From NCBI GenBank assembly GCA_043800975.1, contig JAZDMK010000318.1, forward strand, positions 1-34,586: 34,586 nt of DNA. Direction: 5' to 3'. This document shows positions 8,105-16,605 of the stretch, one piece after another (the stretch's first letter is position 1; each line of letters opens with the position of its first letter). This DNA comes from JAZDMK01 sp043800975 (GTDB lineage: Bacteria; Bacteroidota; Bacteroidia; Bacteroidales; JAHJDW01). Made by a program: the position numbers and the translations under genes. The notes below the pieces were generated by a model. That model was not told the origin of the DNA, searched no databases, and worked only from the letters and a program-made list of their open reading frames with translations.

Positions 8105-9706
8105 CTATTGATTTTGCAGTTGCATCTTTGCAAACGAATCATTTTTAAGCATCTCAACTGCTTTTTCTATGTTGTCATCAATCTCACTGATGCATTCATA
8201 GTAAGCGTTCATGTCAAAAAGATTGCGGGCAATCAGTGCTTTCAACTGCGAGTTGATAACCTTTTCAGAAGTTTTAAATTCTTTTTCATTCTTCTTCACG
8301 CCTTTCTTTTCGCCCAGTGCAAACATATCATTCAGCATTTGCGTTGTGATCTTAAATGAGCTTTTGTATTCCTTAACACTTTTGTATTTTTCGTTCAGTG
8401 CTTTTCTGTTTTTATCAACATATTCAATACAAAACTGACTGATTACATTCTTCCTGTACAATTCAGTAAGATATTTCGAAGCAAAGCTTGTATCCATTGG
8501 AATAAACACATCGGGCATGATGCCACCGCCACCATATACAACGCGGTTGTGCGGAGTTTTAAATTTTAATGAATCCGGAAACTTCACACTGTCAGGATGC
8601 AGTAACTCGCCATTCTTGTATCTTTTTTCAATGTCCTTAAAATAATTTTCAATATTTCCTTTGTAAGGCTTTTGAATACAACGTCCGGTTGGCGTGTGGT
8701 AGCGCGCCGTTGTCATACGGATTACTGAACCGTCAGGCAGATTAAAAGGTTTCTGAACAAGTCCTTTTCCATAGGAACGACGGCCGATAATCATTCCGCG
8801 ATCCCAGTCCTGAATGGCACCCGCCACAATTTCACTGGCCGAAGCAGAACCTTCATCAATCAGAACAACAACTTTACCCTGTTCAAAGGAACCTCCTGCG
8901 TGCGATTCGGAGCGATTGATCGGGCTGTTCATACCTTCAGTATAAACAAGTGTTTTTCCGCTTCCTATAAATTCATCCGACAGTTCAATTGCAGTTTGAA
9001 GATACCCACCCGAGTTATCACGCAAATCAAGAATCAGATTCTTTGCACCGGCTGCTTTTAAGCGGTTAAGGCCTTCATTAAATTCACCCACTGTTTTGGC
9101 AGCAAAGCGGTTTATCTTTATGTATCCGATTTCTGGAGCAGCCATATAGCAAGCGTCCATGCTGAAGATGGGGATTTTATCTCTTTTAATGGGATATTCA
9201 AGCAAATCCTTTTCACCGGCCCGTTGTATTTTAACTGTAACGAGTGTTCCTTTGGAGCCGCGAAGACGCTTGAAAACCCATTCATTCGTAACTTTCTTTC
9301 CTGTTGCATCCTCATCATCAATTTTAACAATGCGGTCACCCGACATGATGCCGAGCTTTTCGGAAGGCCCGCCGGGAATTGTAGAAAGCACATAAATCGT
9401 ATCGTTCAGAATGTTGAACTGAACGCCGATGCCTTCAAAGTTTCCATCCAGGCTTTCTTTCGATTCTTTCATTTCTTCTTTGGAAAGATAAACCGAATGC
9501 GGATCCATTTCCTTCAGCATACCAACTATGGCGTTGGTGACAAGCTCTGAATTCTTGACAGTATCCACATAAAAGTTATTGATAATATTCAGCGCGCCTG
9601 TAAATTTATTGGAAGCAGTAGTGATATCAATATCCTGCGAACGTACGTTTCCGGCCAGCAATACAAAAAAAGCAATCAGCGAAAACAGGATTTTATTTTT
9701 TCTCAT
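8105..9706 (-). CDS. Carboxy-terminal processing protease, S41 family (CtpA/Prc type)
   Basis: This 533-aa serine protease has a signal peptide (residues 1 to about 23, ending GNVRSQ), so it acts in the periplasm. A PDZ domain spans about 85-165 (GIGVQF, GPSEKLGIMSGDRIVKIDD). The S41 core follows with DLRDNSGG (227-234), GSASASEI with nucleophile Ser289, and SYGKGLVQ with general-base Lys314; the 25-residue Ser-Lys spacing equals that of the D1 protease. A roughly 170-residue C-terminal tail, rich in Lys and Glu, follows the catalytic domain as in other Bacteroidota CTPs. The frame extends two codons further to a TTG, but ATG at 9706 fits the signal peptide. YjbQ lies 2 bp downstream. Confidence 0.95.
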   Translation of the reverse strand: MRKNKILFSLIAFFVLLAGNVRSQDIDITTASNKFTGALNIINNFYVDTVKNSELVTNAIVGMLKEMDPHSVYLSKEEMKESKESLDGNFEGIGVQFNILNDTIYVLSTIPGGPSEKLGIMSGDRIVKIDDEDATGKKVTNEWVFKRLRGSKGTLVTVKIQRAGEKDLLEYPIKRDKIPIFSMDACYMAAPEIGYIKINRFAAKTVGEFNEGLNRLKAAGAKNLILDLRDNSGGYLQTAIELSDEFIGSGKTLVYTEGMNSPINRSESHAGGSFEQGKVVVLIDEGSASASEIVAGAIQDWDRGMIIGRRSYGKGLVQKPFNLPDGSVIRMTTARYHTPTGRCIQKPYKGNIENYFKDIEKRYKNGELLHPDSVKFPDSLKFKTPHNRVVYGGGGIMPDVFIPMDTSFASKYLTELYRKNVISQFCIEYVDKNRKALNEKYKSVKEYKSSFKITTQMLNDMFALGEKKGVKKNEKEFKTSEKVINSQLKALIARNLFDMNAYYECISEIDDNIEKAVEMLKNDSFAKMQLQNQ

Positions 9707-9723
9707 ATTCAATATTTTAAATA

Positions 9724-9731
9724 CAAATGTA
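9724..9731 (-). promoter_or_regulatory. Candidate -7 promoter element for the S41 protease-yjbQ pair
   Basis: The minus strand reads TACATTTG, an exact TAnnTTTG match 17 bp before the ATG at 9706. A TTG lies only 13 bp upstream, too close for the usual -33 spacing. Confidence 0.5.
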
Positions 9732-9855
9732 AAGCAATGATACGCAAGTTAGAGAATTTTAACAAATTTTATCAATCAACAAGTATTCTGTAAATACAAA
9801 CGTTTGAATTTGCATAATATTATTTCACTGTATCATCCGATAAGAAGAATTACTA

Positions 9856-10650
9856 TTAATGCTTTTTACCAAGATGATATTTCTTCGCATTTTCCACAAA
9901 AGTCTTTGAAAGAATTCCCGCCAGCGGATGATCGAAAGGCAAACGCTCCGGATGCCACTGCACGGCAATCATAAAAAAATTTTCTTCCGGATTCGTCCAC
10001 TCAATAGCTTCCACAATACCATCTGCAGACGTTGCCACCACGCGAATCAGATCGGCAGGCATATCCACCGCCTGATGATGCAGACTGTTGACCATAGCTG
10101 TTTTCACGCCCGTTATTTTATAAAGAAATGAAGAAGAATCGATTTTAATTTCATGCATGCATTTCTTCGGACCTTCGATGCGGTGCAGCAAAGCGCCGGG
10201 TTTGTCAGCAGGAATATCCACAATCAGTGTTCCGCCAAGCGCTACATTTAGTACCTGTTCGCCGCGGCAAATGGCCAGTATTGGTATTTTCAAAATACCA
10301 GCTGTGAGGATGGCTGTAATATCTACTGTATCGCGCTTACGCTCTATGGTGCAGCGTGCCGAATCTTTTCCCATTCCGTAAATCTTCGGATCCACATCCG
10401 GACCGCCTGTCACCACAAGGCCAGAGCAGGTTGTCAGCACTTTGCTGATTTGCCTTGCATTCATATCAATCAGATCGATGCATTCGATTTTCGGATCCGA
10501 CTGAAGAATGAATGTTTTATACATTTCATATTTGTCCGAGCCGGATGCTTTGGTGAATGCAATACGAATCACGCTATCCTTCGTATTCTGTGCAGTGGAT
10601 ACTTTGCCCATAATCAGAATCAGTAAAACCGGTAAAATGAATCTTTTCAA
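9856..10650 (-). CDS. Secreted gamma-glutamyl hydrolase-like protein (peptidase C26, class I glutamine amidotransferase fold)
   Basis: The 264-aa protein has a signal peptide (MKRFILPVLLILIMGKVSTA then QN), unusual for a family whose best-known member, PuuD, is cytosolic. The catalytic triad is visible: Cys128 in the nucleophile elbow AICRGEQ, His233 and Glu235 in VQWHPER. The family motif TGGPDVDPKIYG (about 81-92) is also present, and the HHQAV block (191-195) matches gamma-glutamyl-gamma-aminobutyrate hydrolases. It probably hydrolyses gamma-glutamyl amide bonds in the periplasm; the substrate (gamma-Glu peptides, folate polyglutamates or peptidoglycan fragments) cannot be told from sequence. 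It stands alone with its own promoter element. Confidence 0.9.
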   Translation of the reverse strand: MKRFILPVLLILIMGKVSTAQNTKDSVIRIAFTKASGSDKYEMYKTFILQSDPKIECIDLIDMNARQISKVLTTCSGLVVTGGPDVDPKIYGMGKDSARCTIERKRDTVDITAILTAGILKIPILAICRGEQVLNVALGGTLIVDIPADKPGALLHRIEGPKKCMHEIKIDSSSFLYKITGVKTAMVNSLHHQAVDMPADLIRVVATSADGIVEAIEWTNPEENFFMIAVQWHPERLPFDHPLAGILSKTFVENAKKYHLGKKH

Positions 10651-10697
10651 CTTCTAATCTTTAATCTGAGGGAACAGGATTTCAAAATTCCTGAATA

Positions 10698-10735
10698 CAA
10701 ACTTACGTTAATTTTGATTTTTATAAAAAATCAAA
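10698..10735 (-). promoter_or_regulatory. Candidate promoter with an overlapping inverted repeat, upstream of the C26 hydrolase
   Basis: The minus strand reads TAAGTTTG at 10698-10705, an exact TAnnTTTG match, leaving a leader of about 40 nt. Just upstream, 10713-10735 is a perfect inverted repeat with 10-nt arms (TTTGATTTTT on the plus strand, a 3-nt centre, and its complement) that covers the expected -33 region. A dimeric regulator could bind there, though AT-rich palindromes also arise by chance. Confidence 0.4.
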
Positions 10736-10743
10736 TAAATTTA

Positions 10744-10775
10744 ACAAAAAAAGCAGCCTCTTTTTGAAGCTGCTT
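10744..10775 (-). terminator. Rho-independent terminator after the acyl-CoA dehydrogenase gene
   Basis: Arms AAGCAGC (10751-10757) and GCTGCTT (10769-10775) form a 7-bp stem with a short loop, followed on the minus strand by a run of T. It lies about 30 bp past the stop codon of the acyl-CoA dehydrogenase. The plus-strand side is also T-rich, so it may work weakly in both directions. Confidence 0.75.
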
Positions 10776-10805
10776 ATTTTATTGTAAGTTTTTCCAGACT
10801 GAATA

Positions 10806-12587
10806 TCAGAACTGATACTTGTTATCTTCAATCAGTTTATTGGCAATACGGCGGCGGGCTTCTTTCACATTCACCGGTTTCATTTCGGTAAGTATGACAA
10901 GGGCGTTACGCAGTTTTGAATACATTTCACCTTCAGCGAATGTTACAAGTGCATCGTCAGCAAATTTAAATACATGCTGACAGGCCTCGTGTAAGTAGCA
11001 ATCCAGAATATCTTTGTATAATTTATTTCCTTCGACACCTTTGATTGCTTCCAGTTTTTTAACACGCAGTAAAATGGATTCCGCAGCATACATATGAACA
11101 ATCATATCCGATATGCACATCATCACTTCCTGCTCAGTACTGAATTGTTTCCCTAAAGCATTGTGGGAGCGTTCCAACACAAGCAACAGTGCCTTTTTCA
11201 GATTAACAATCAGGTTGTTTCTGTATTCAAAATAATCTTCTCCTGTAGCTGCTTTAATATCATTTTTCATCACAGCGTCAAACACTTCTTTTCCTTTCGG
11301 GAACAATTGGGAATCGGCTCTCTTAGCATACTTGAGAGTCATATCCGTCATCACAAGACGATTGATTTCGTTCGTTCCTTCAAAGATACGGTTGATGCGT
11401 GAATCTCTATAAGCCCGATCGGCAGGCATTTCAGCTGAGAAGCCCATGCCACCCATAATCTGAACTGTTTCATCCACGATATAATCCAGCGTTTCTGAAC
11501 CCAGCACTTTCAGCAATGCAGCTTCCAGTGCATATTCAGTAAATGATTCCTGAAAGACTTTGATTTTATCTTTTCCTTCAGCAACAAGTTTTTCGATCGT
11601 TTGATCAATATATTTACTTAAACGGTAGGTAGCCGATTCTGTAGCAAATACACGAATCACCTGCTCAGCCAGTTTGTATTTAATAGCACCAAAATTTCCG
11701 ATTAGTTGTCCGAACTGCTTGCGTTCATTAGCATAATTTACTGCATGATTAATACTGCACTTAGCAGCGCCCAGCACATTTGCGCCCAGCTTGATACGAC
11801 CCACGTGCAAAATGTTCAATGCAATACGAAATCCTTCGCCCCTGTTTCCAATCATATTTTCAACAGGAACAATACAATCATTAAAAAAAATCTGTACAGT
11901 AGATGATCCTTTGATTCCCATTTTCTTTTCTTCGGGATTAAAAGATACACCCGGAAAATCACGCTCTACCAAAAATGCACTCAGAATTTTATCGTTATCA
12001 ACTTTGGCAAAAACAGTAAGTACATCAGCAAATCCGCCATTGGTAATCCACATCTTTTGTCCGTTCAGAATATAATTTTTTCCGTCTTCAGAAAGTACAG
12101 CACGTGAGCGACCTGAATTAGCATCTGATCCTGCATTGGGTTCAGTAAGGCAATACGCAGCTGCAAATTCGCCGGAAGCCATACGCGGAATGTATTTCTT
12201 TTTCAATTCTTCGGAACCGTAATACAACAAAGGAAGTGTTCCAATACCTGTGTGTGCAGAATAGGCAACTGTATATGAATATCCGGCTCCCAGCTCTTCA
12301 CTGGCCAACATGGATGTTACAAAATTTTGTCCGAATCCATTCAGTTCTTCGGGAACAGAAATACCCAGCAATCCAAGCTCCCCTGATTTTACAATCAGCG
12401 AACGCATGGTTCCAGGTTCATTTTTATCAATGGTTTCCAGATTGGGAAAAACTTCTGTTTGCAGAAAATCTCGGCATGTTTCCGCGATCATCTTCTGCTC
12501 CTCATTAAACTCTTCAGGGATAAAAATTTCTTCTGCTCCTTGCAATAAAAATTCTCCGCCCTTCATATAATTATTATTATCCATCAT
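10806..12587 (-). CDS. Acyl-CoA dehydrogenase, VLCAD/ACAD9-like long form
   Basis: This FAD-dependent enzyme (593 aa) carries out the first step of fatty-acid beta-oxidation. It shows the family's blocks in order: N-terminal helical domain (about 30-130), the beta-domain signature CLTEPNAGSDANS, WITNG, the FAD contact ERKQFGQLIGNF, ETVQIMGGMGFSAEMP, and RIFEGTNEINRL, whose Glu is the expected catalytic base. A C-terminal helical extension of roughly 170 residues after this motif is typical of VLCAD-like proteins. The frame continues to a TTG at 12614, but that codon lies inside the -7 element at 12612-12619, so the ATG at 12587 (or the adjacent one at 12584) is the real start. Confidence 0.95.
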   Translation of the reverse strand: MMDNNNYMKGGEFLLQGAEEIFIPEEFNEEQKMIAETCRDFLQTEVFPNLETIDKNEPGTMRSLIVKSGELGLLGISVPEELNGFGQNFVTSMLASEELGAGYSYTVAYSAHTGIGTLPLLYYGSEELKKKYIPRMASGEFAAAYCLTEPNAGSDANSGRSRAVLSEDGKNYILNGQKMWITNGGFADVLTVFAKVDNDKILSAFLVERDFPGVSFNPEEKKMGIKGSSTVQIFFNDCIVPVENMIGNRGEGFRIALNILHVGRIKLGANVLGAAKCSINHAVNYANERKQFGQLIGNFGAIKYKLAEQVIRVFATESATYRLSKYIDQTIEKLVAEGKDKIKVFQESFTEYALEAALLKVLGSETLDYIVDETVQIMGGMGFSAEMPADRAYRDSRINRIFEGTNEINRLVMTDMTLKYAKRADSQLFPKGKEVFDAVMKNDIKAATGEDYFEYRNNLIVNLKKALLLVLERSHNALGKQFSTEQEVMMCISDMIVHMYAAESILLRVKKLEAIKGVEGNKLYKDILDCYLHEACQHVFKFADDALVTFAEGEMYSKLRNALVILTEMKPVNVKEARRRIANKLIEDNKYQF

Positions 12588-12611
12588 TTCAGTTTCTTGA
12601 AATTTGAGGTG

Positions 12612-12619
12612 CAAAGGTA
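12612..12619 (-). promoter_or_regulatory. Candidate -7 promoter element for the acyl-CoA dehydrogenase
   Basis: The minus strand reads TACCTTTG, an exact TAnnTTTG match, 24 bp before the ATG at 12587. It decides the start because the in-frame TTG at 12614 is part of the promoter. Confidence 0.6.
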
Positions 12620-12775
12620 CAACGATATGCTTAATTGAACGAAGTTGATATTATTTAAACAATACAATCATTTTTTACACCCTGATTCTTAGAAAAATAA
12701 AAATCTTTTTGTTGAAAACTTTTGCTGTTAATCCGGTAGCAATTGCACGATTTAAGCTAACAAAACAGGTGAAAT

Positions 12776-12783
12776 TATCTTTG
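12776..12783 (+). promoter_or_regulatory. Candidate -7 promoter element before a 27-codon ORF
   Basis: TATCTTTG, an exact TAnnTTTG match, lies 12 bp before an ATG at 12796. It is in a stretch of about 300 bp between two minus-strand genes where no other gene is seen. No good -33 element is present. Confidence 0.35.
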
Positions 12784-12795
12784 CTCAGAAAGTCT

Positions 12796-12879
12796 ATGCA
12801 GTTGGTGGGATATCCTTTACTATGGAAAAAAGTGAAAACAGGCTTTCCGAAAAAAGATCTCGTTAATGACACAACCTGA
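12796..12879 (+). CDS. Possible small protein of 27 residues
   Basis: A short frame ATG to TGA follows a -7-like element at 12776-12783. The peptide starts MQLVGYPLLWKKVKTGFPKK and ends DLVNDTT; it is basic and partly hydrophobic. The stop lies 10 bp from the stop of the convergent SDR gene. A frame of this length is expected by chance, so the support is the promoter-like motif and the otherwise empty gap. No family is recognised. It could equally be the 5' part of a non-coding transcript. Confidence 0.25.
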   Translation: MQLVGYPLLWKKVKTGFPKKDLVNDTT

Positions 12880-12889
12880 TTAAGAAATA

Positions 12890-13696
12890 TTACTTCAAAG
12901 GTGAATCAGGCTCATTCTTCATCATTTTATAAGCCTGTTTATCTATAAAGGCCGGAAAAAACTTACGAAGCAAAACCGACATCTTTCCAGTTGAAGTCAT
13001 TACTAACGTACGTTTACGCTTTTTTACCGACTTCATTATTCTTTCAGCCACTTCTTCGGCTGACATCATTTTCTCTTCCTTACGTGGCGATTCGCCTTGC
13101 TGGCTGCCGTCTTTTGCCAATGCCGAATTTCGTATATTGGAAGCTGTAAACCCGGGGCAGGCTATCAGCACATGCAATCCCTGATACAAAGTTTCCGTTC
13201 GTAATGTTTCCAGAAAACCATGCATCGCAAACTTGGAAGCAGAATACCCGGTACGTCCCGGAAGGCCCATATATCCGGCAATTGAGGAAACACCGACCAC
13301 ACTGCCTTTACTTTTCAATAAATACGGAAGTGCATATTTTGAACAGTAAACCGTGCCCCAGAAATTCGTATTCATGAGACTCCGCATTACATTCAGATCA
13401 AGTTCTTCAAAAATTGCACGCATCGAGATGCCTGCATTGTTGATCAGAACATCCACCGTAGAAAAGTTATCCACAGCTGTTCGTATTATTTTTTTACAAT
13501 CTTCTTCATCCGAAACATCAGCTTTAACGGCTATTGCCTCAACATTCTTTTCTTTTAGTTCCTGAACAAGTTCAGTCAGTTTGCTCTCATTTCGAGCTGC
13601 CATAACAATTCTGCAACCTTGTTCCGCGCATTGGCGAACCAGCGCCAATCCTATGCCTGATGAGGCTCCTGTGATAATAACTACTTTTCCTTTCAT
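12890..13696 (-). CDS. Short-chain dehydrogenase/reductase with C-terminal basic extension
   Basis: A 268-aa SDR with start ATG at 13696 and the motif TGASSGIG (9-16), NNAG (86-89), catalytic Ser138 (VSSIAG), Tyr151 and Lys155 (YSASK). The NADP-type basic residue after the second strand is present (AARNESK). The C-terminal part (AERIMKSVKKRKRTLVMTST then GKMSVLLRKFFP) resembles the DltE/DHRS7-like SDRs that may associate with membranes, but there is no clear transmembrane span. The substrate is unknown; the neighbouring fabI and acyl-CoA dehydrogenase make a lipid role plausible. I see no strong promoter element in its 5' region. Confidence 0.92.
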   Translation of the reverse strand: MKGKVVIITGASSGIGLALVRQCAEQGCRIVMAARNESKLTELVQELKEKNVEAIAVKADVSDEEDCKKIIRTAVDNFSTVDVLINNAGISMRAIFEELDLNVMRSLMNTNFWGTVYCSKYALPYLLKSKGSVVGVSSIAGYMGLPGRTGYSASKFAMHGFLETLRTETLYQGLHVLIACPGFTASNIRNSALAKDGSQQGESPRKEEKMMSAEEVAERIMKSVKKRKRTLVMTSTGKMSVLLRKFFPAFIDKQAYKMMKNEPDSPLK

Positions 13697-13787
13697 GGTT
13701 TCAATTTCTGTAAGTCTTGATTTTCAACGATTGTGATCATAATTTCTAAAAAAAAACAATTTTTATTTTTTCGTTTAAATAAAATTT

Positions 13788-13795
13788 TATCTTTG
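13788..13795 (+). promoter_or_regulatory. Candidate -7 promoter element of the tRNA-Lys gene
   Basis: TATCTTTG, an exact TAnnTTTG match, lies 16 bp before the first base of the tRNA and follows a long AT-rich stretch. Confidence 0.6.
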
Positions 13796-13811
13796 CACCT
13801 CCATTCAGGAT

Positions 13812-13884
13812 GGTTAAGTAGCTCAGTTGGTAGAGCATCGCCCTTTTAAGGCGGGGGTCCTGGGTTCGAGTCCCAGCTTAATCA
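13812..13884 (+). tRNA. tRNA-Lys (anticodon TTT)
   Basis: The 73-nt sequence folds into a full cloverleaf. The acceptor stem is GGTTAAG with CTTAATC (one G-U pair); the D arm is GCTC with GAGC; the anticodon stem is TCGCC with GGCGG around the loop CTTTTAA, giving anticodon TTT; the variable loop is GGGTC; and the T arm is CTGGG, TTCGAGT, CCCAG. The discriminator is A and CCA is not encoded, as is common in Bacteroidota. It has its own promoter element and a strong terminator, so it is a single-gene unit. Confidence 0.97.
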
Positions 13885-13887
13885 CGC

Positions 13888-13913
13888 AGCCTGCGAAAGC
13901 AGGCTTTTTTTTT
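13888..13913 (+). terminator. Rho-independent terminator of the tRNA-Lys gene
   Basis: A GC-rich stem GCCTGC, stable GAAA tetraloop, GCAGGC, followed by nine T residues, begins a few bases after the tRNA. The minus-strand side has no T tract, so it serves only the tRNA and not fabI. Confidence 0.9.
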
Positions 13914-13936
13914 ACCCCTTGCTCAACCTTCATTCA

Positions 13937-14788
13937 CTACTCCTTTTCTTCATTTTTTTCATCCTCGCACGGACATTCACGCATGTACTGATCAATTAAT
14001 TTATTGCTGATACCCATACTCGAAAAACCACCATCGTGGAAAATATTCTGCATCGTTACCATGCGCGTCATATCCGAAAACATCACCGCACAAAGCTTTG
14101 CACAATCTTCTGCACTTGCATTTCCGAGTGGTGACATATCATCTGAGTAATCTTTGAACGCATCCATTTTCTTGACAACCTTGGCTGCTGTAGTTGGAGT
14201 GGGTGATTGCGAAACTGTATTTACCCTTACTTTCTTCATCCATCCCAGGTGATATCCAAACTGACGTGCTACTGATTCCAGCAATGCCTTCGCATTCGAC
14301 ATATCGCTATAGGAAGAGAACACACGCTGCGCACCTACATAGCTAAGCGCCAGCACCGATGCCCATTCATTAAACGCATCCTGCTTCAACGCAACATGCA
14401 GCATTTTATGCAATGAAACAGCTGATACATCAAGCGTTTCCATCATGTAATCATAATTGATCTCGGTATAGTGCAAACCTTTTCTTACGTTGGGTGACAT
14501 AGCTACGGAATGCAAAAGAAAATCAATTTTACCACCCAGAATTTCCTGCGACTCTTTGAAAACACGCTCCAGATCGGGTATTGATGTGGCATCGGCTTCA
14601 ATAATTTTTGATCCCGTTTCTTCAGCCAGCTGCGGCAAAGTCCCCAATCTCAGCGCCAATGCATTGTTACTTAAAACAAACTGACCTCCTTCTTCATGAA
14701 CCGTCTTTGCCACATGCCAGGCAATCGATGAATCGTTCATCGCTCCGAAAATAATTCCTTTTTTTCCTTTTAATAAATTGTATGACAT
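13937..14788 (-). CDS. fabI: Enoyl-[acyl-carrier-protein] reductase, NADH-type (FabI)
   Basis: FabI performs the last reduction of each fatty-acid elongation cycle in the cytoplasm. The 283-aa protein has the divergent SDR pattern of FabI: GAMNDSSIAW (15-24) in place of the normal glycine motif, HSVAMSPN (93-100), catalytic Tyr160 and Lys167 spaced by six residues (YSDMSNAK), a second Tyr150, and the C-terminal MQNIFHDGGFSSMGIS. The N-terminus SYNLLKGKKGIIFGA is characteristic of Bacteroidota FabI. A short acidic tail (CPCEDEKNEEKE) is added. It lies 156 bp downstream of recN on the same strand and may have its own promoter, but I found no exact TAnnTTTG there. Confidence 0.96.
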   Translation of the reverse strand: MSYNLLKGKKGIIFGAMNDSSIAWHVAKTVHEEGGQFVLSNNALALRLGTLPQLAEETGSKIIEADATSIPDLERVFKESQEILGGKIDFLLHSVAMSPNVRKGLHYTEINYDYMMETLDVSAVSLHKMLHVALKQDAFNEWASVLALSYVGAQRVFSSYSDMSNAKALLESVARQFGYHLGWMKKVRVNTVSQSPTPTTAAKVVKKMDAFKDYSDDMSPLGNASAEDCAKLCAVMFSDMTRMVTMQNIFHDGGFSSMGISNKLIDQYMRECPCEDEKNEEKE

Positions 14789-14944
14789 TCTGCTTGATTT
14801 ATGATTTAGGATTATTCACTCTATTATTAGTTTTCAAATGTGTTCATGAGCTCCCTTCGGTCGGTTTTTGATTTACGATTAATAGTTAATCTAAGTTATG
14901 AGTTTTTTCCATGTAATCAAACTATAGGTTTTTCGCTAAAGAAT

Positions 14945-16600
14945 TTATTTTTTCAATAACTCCTTCGCATTGGCTACAGCCGCCGGTGTGAGTTCTTCGC
15001 TGCTCAGCATGGCAGCCAGCTCATTCACCCTTTCGGTTTTGTTCAGTTCACTCAATTGTGTCTGCGTTACTTTACCGGAAGTTTCTTTATAAACTTTAAA
15101 ATGTTTTTCTCCCTTTGCTGCAATCTGCGGCAGATGCGTGATACAAATCACCTGCATATTCTCCGACATTCGTTCCAGAATACCTCCAATTTTTCCTGCA
15201 ATCTCGCCGGATACACCCTGATCGATTTCATCAAAGATAATCGAAGGCAATTGCTTTTGCTTTGCCATCAATGATTTCAGGCTTAACATCAAACGGGATA
15301 ATTCTCCGCCGGATGCTACTTTCGCAATCTCACGCGCTTCCGATCCCTTGTTCGCTGTAAATAAAAAACGTATCTGATCAAATCCGTTATGCGTCAGAAC
15401 ATCGCTGGTAGTGTGCTCTGCCTTGAGTAATCCATCGGGCATTCCCAATTCAGAAAGCATTTTAATAACGGATTTTTCTAATACAGGAATACTCTTTTTT
15501 CTTTTATCCGAAATCCTGGCAGCCGCTTGCTTAAGTGTTTCCAACTGTTTCAGAAGTTCTTTCTCCAACGCATCGATTGTATCACGAATATCTGTAACCG
15601 AAAGCAATTTTTTCTCAAGCGATTCTTTGACGATGATCAACTCTTCGGTTGTTTTAACATTGTGTTTTTGCTCCAGTCTGTATAGCATATCCAGCTTACC
15701 CTCCAGCACTTCGGCTCTTTCGGGATCCACTTTAATATCATGAACTGAATTTTCAATTTCAAACAAAATATCTTTTACTTCTACCAGCAATGCATCCGAT
15801 CGCTCGGATAATTTTTCCAGCGAAGGCAAATGCTTCTTAGCCTGATTCAGCAGTGTTTTCAACTCATGGCATGCGCCCGTCATGTTTTGACCTTCACCAT
15901 CCAGCAGCAACACTGCTTTGTTCAGCGACACAAGAATTTCATCTGCATGACGAAGCATTTCTATTTCCGCTTCCATACTTTCCTGCTCGCCTGCCTTCAG
16001 CGAAACCGCTTCCAGCTCGTTGAAAAGATAACTGTGATAATCGTGATCGCTCTGCATACGACGCTCTTGTTCCTTCAGATTTTCAAGTTCACGCTGCTTT
16101 GCTTTATACTGCGTATATTCTTTGCGCCACGGTTCAGTCTCCTTAATCAGTGAAGCACAGGCGTCGATAATGTCAAGTTGGTAGGCACCGCTGTTCAGCT
16201 CTATCGTTTCATGCTGCGAATGAATATCGATCAGATGCTCCATCAGACTTTTCAGTTGATTTAGATTCACAGGTGTATCGTTGATGAATGCCCGCGACTT
16301 GGCATTGGGACTGATTTCCCTACGTATGATGGTGCGTGATTCGTAATCCAGATTTTCCTGCTCAAAAAAACCTTCCAGCGTATATCCGCTGATATCAAAG
16401 GTTCCTTCAACCACACATTTTTTTTCTTTGTCGCGCAAAACCTGCACGTCGGCTCTCTCGCCCAGTAATAAAGACAAAGCACCAATCATAATCGATTTTC
16501 CTGCACCCGTTTCACCGGTGATCATATTCAATCCGCGGCCGGGAATAAAATCGAGTTGCCCGATCAGGGCATAGTTGCTAATGGATAACTGCAGCAGCAT
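14945..16600 (-). CDS. recN: DNA repair protein RecN
   Basis: RecN is an SMC-like ATPase used in double-strand-break repair by recombination. The 551-aa length is normal for the family. The N-terminal half has Walker A GETGAGKS (29-36) and the N-terminal MLLQLSISNYALIG; the middle is a long coiled-coil arm (about 150-350, rich in Leu, Glu and Lys); the C-terminal half has the ABC signature ASGGELSRLMLSLKSL and Walker B PSIIFDEID followed by QGVSGE. It is the last gene of the bamD-rpoZ-coaBC-porD-recN operon, 5 bp after porD. Confidence 0.97.
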   Translation of the reverse strand: MLLQLSISNYALIGQLDFIPGRGLNMITGETGAGKSIMIGALSLLLGERADVQVLRDKEKKCVVEGTFDISGYTLEGFFEQENLDYESRTIIRREISPNAKSRAFINDTPVNLNQLKSLMEHLIDIHSQHETIELNSGAYQLDIIDACASLIKETEPWRKEYTQYKAKQRELENLKEQERRMQSDHDYHSYLFNELEAVSLKAGEQESMEAEIEMLRHADEILVSLNKAVLLLDGEGQNMTGACHELKTLLNQAKKHLPSLEKLSERSDALLVEVKDILFEIENSVHDIKVDPERAEVLEGKLDMLYRLEQKHNVKTTEELIIVKESLEKKLLSVTDIRDTIDALEKELLKQLETLKQAAARISDKRKKSIPVLEKSVIKMLSELGMPDGLLKAEHTTSDVLTHNGFDQIRFLFTANKGSEAREIAKVASGGELSRLMLSLKSLMAKQKQLPSIIFDEIDQGVSGEIAGKIGGILERMSENMQVICITHLPQIAAKGEKHFKVYKETSGKVTQTQLSELNKTERVNELAAMLSSEELTPAAVANAKELLKK

Positions 16601-16605
16601 GCCGC

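Noticed and set aside
12588..12614. N-terminal extension of the acyl-CoA dehydrogenase to a TTG at 12614
   Set aside because: The TTG is part of the -7 promoter element at 12612-12619.
12675..12872. 65-codon minus-strand open frame between the acyl-CoA dehydrogenase and SDR genes
   Set aside because: No signal peptide, domain or promoter element in the right place, and it is antisense to the better-supported small frame; probably chance.
14789..14944. Possible promoter or hairpin between recN and fabI
   Set aside because: The region has short GATTTA-type direct repeats and a CCGACCGAAGGG stretch, but no exact TAnnTTTG and no stable stem with a T tract.
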